Shown here: positions 13,816 through 14,496 of the stretch, piece after piece
Numbering within the stretch: position 1 is the first letter of the stretch
Layout of the letters: every line of letters begins with the position of its first letter
Source of the DNA: CAZIIK01 sp964539235
GTDB lineage: Bacteria; Pseudomonadota; Gammaproteobacteria; Francisellales; CACEW01
Length of the DNA stretch: 14,496 bases
Direction of reading: 5' to 3'
NCBI GenBank assembly: GCA_964539235.1
Contig: CAZIIK010000042.1
Span: 1-14,496 of the forward strand
Made by a program: the position numbers and the translations under genes
Notes under the pieces: model-generated
The model's input: the letters and a program-made list of their open reading frames with translations, nothing else
The model's database searches: none
Told to the model about the DNA's origin: nothing

Positions 13816-14496
13816 TTATTGGATCACACAATGGCAACAGCTAGAATTACTCGGAGCTTTTTTTCCTGAAAGCAACGGTTGTGTGGGAGCAGCTGTTTCA
13901 GGCGCAAGAACCCAGGCAGGTTTAAGCGGTTCTAAAGGTCTAAATCCAGGTCCATCAGGCGCTAAAACATGCAAAATAGTTCTGGCATCCTCTTTAAATG
14001 ACTCAGATCCAGGGTTTACGTGAACAATTTTTCCTTCAGGTTGATAAGTCACTAAATGAATACCCTGGCCATCTAACCCTATTCTCCAAGCCGATATTTT
14101 ATTAACTATGATTGGAAACAAGCGCCTGAGTGGAGCTAAATCCCATTCCTCTTTTATCACGTTGAATAACATCAATACGGCAGCGGATTCCAATGGTAAA
14201 GTTGTAAAGTATTCACTGCTACATGCGCCCAACAAACTATTATACGGCTCCGTTTGGTCATACGAAAATGACACAAGGCATTCAGGTCCATCTGTTAACA
14301 ACATACGAATCAATAGGAAATAAACTGTAAAATCCGAGGATTTACATTTTAGAGTCTGTCCGAAAAGGGGTATTTTTCTTGTTATGCATTCAAACAGATG
14401 CGGATTTTTGGGATGTGCAGGGTCATAATACCGATTTGTCACGTGATATGCAGCACACAAGCCATGGAAAAGGTATACCCGAGTGATTTGACGGAT
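13816..14496 (-). CDS. Unrecognised protein ending in a CaaX-like CVIQ box (5' end outside window)
   Basis: The frame is open from the right edge of the window (IRQITRVYLFHGLCAAYHV...) to TAA at 13816, at least 226 residues. A TTG at 14460 is a possible but unconvincing start, since the frame continues upstream without a stop, so the gene is probably partial here. The body is a soluble-looking mix of about 150 residues (segments such as YYDPAHPKNPHLFECITRKI and WRIGLDGQGIHLVTYQPEG). A Pro/Ala-rich linker (PLEPLKPAWVLAPETAAP) and a small polar tail follow. The last residues are SSCCHCVIQ. The final Cys-Val-Ile-Gln fits the eukaryotic CaaX prenylation signal, and the two cysteines just upstream resemble palmitoylation sites of Ras-type proteins. 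I recognise no domain. A host-directed effector is an inference; a chance C-terminus is possible. Its stop lies 17 bp from the convergent LysE-family gene. Confidence 0.72.
   Translation of the reverse strand: MRQITRVYLFHGLCAAYHVTNRYYDPAHPKNPHLFECITRKIPLFGQTLKCKSSDFTVYFLLIRMLLTDGPECLVSFSYDQTEPYNSLLGACSSEYFTTLPLESAAVLMLFNVIKEEWDLAPLRRLFPIIVNKISAWRIGLDGQGIHLVTYQPEGKIVHVNPGSESFKEDARTILHVLAPDGPGFRPLEPLKPAWVLAPETAAPTQPLLSGKKAPSNSSCCHCVIQ

Overview
The window looks like chromosomal DNA of a gammaproteobacterium of moderate GC content. The bamC-hisS-yfgM-bamB-der gene order, the dolP-type lipoprotein and the yadGH-type transporter all point there. A C-terminal CaaX-like box (CVIQ after a Cys-Cys pair) on the last protein hints at a host-associated, perhaps Legionella/Coxiella-like, lifestyle. 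That placement is an inference from gene content; no marker gene was compared.

Layout: (1) 1-280 is the 3' end of a Fic-family gene of the 'mobile mystery protein B' type, with an intact Fic motif and a downstream frameshift. It ends 45 bp from the 3' end of a tRNA-Leu gene. (2) 326-560 is a tRNA-Val/tRNA-Leu pair read leftward from a near-consensus promoter. (3) 602-2978 is a leftward operon of a PAP2-type phosphatase and a YadG/YadH ABC exporter. (4) 3144-5427 holds two rightward glycosyltransferases, a GT2 polyprenyl-phosphate sugar synthase and a multi-membrane-span ArnT/PMT-like transferase, with a short inverted-repeat element between them. Phosphatase, GT2 and GT39/83 together resemble an envelope-lipid (possibly lipid A) remodelling set. 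(5) 5429-5618 is a nearly fully palindromic MITE-like element with an apparent 8-bp target duplication, sitting between convergent genes. (6) 5621-10974 is a tightly packed leftward operon bamC-hisS-yfgM-bamB-der. (7) 11181-11265 is a REP-like palindrome and direct-repeat cluster. (8) dolP is divergent from bamC, so three lipoproteins linked to outer-membrane protein assembly lie together. (9) A phage-T4-RNase-H-like nuclease converges on dolP with overlapping 3' ends. (10) A second, longer copy of the inverted-repeat element precedes a LysE/RhtB-family exporter. (11) The right edge holds the 3' part of an unrecognised gene whose product ends in CCHCVIQ.

The most interesting items are the CaaX-terminated protein, the two small non-autonomous element families (one of which supplies the last codons of a glycosyltransferase gene), the degraded Fic gene beside a tRNA, the T4-like RNase H, and the clustering of BAM accessory lipoproteins. 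Translations and alignments were done by eye, so percent identities and family placements are estimates.
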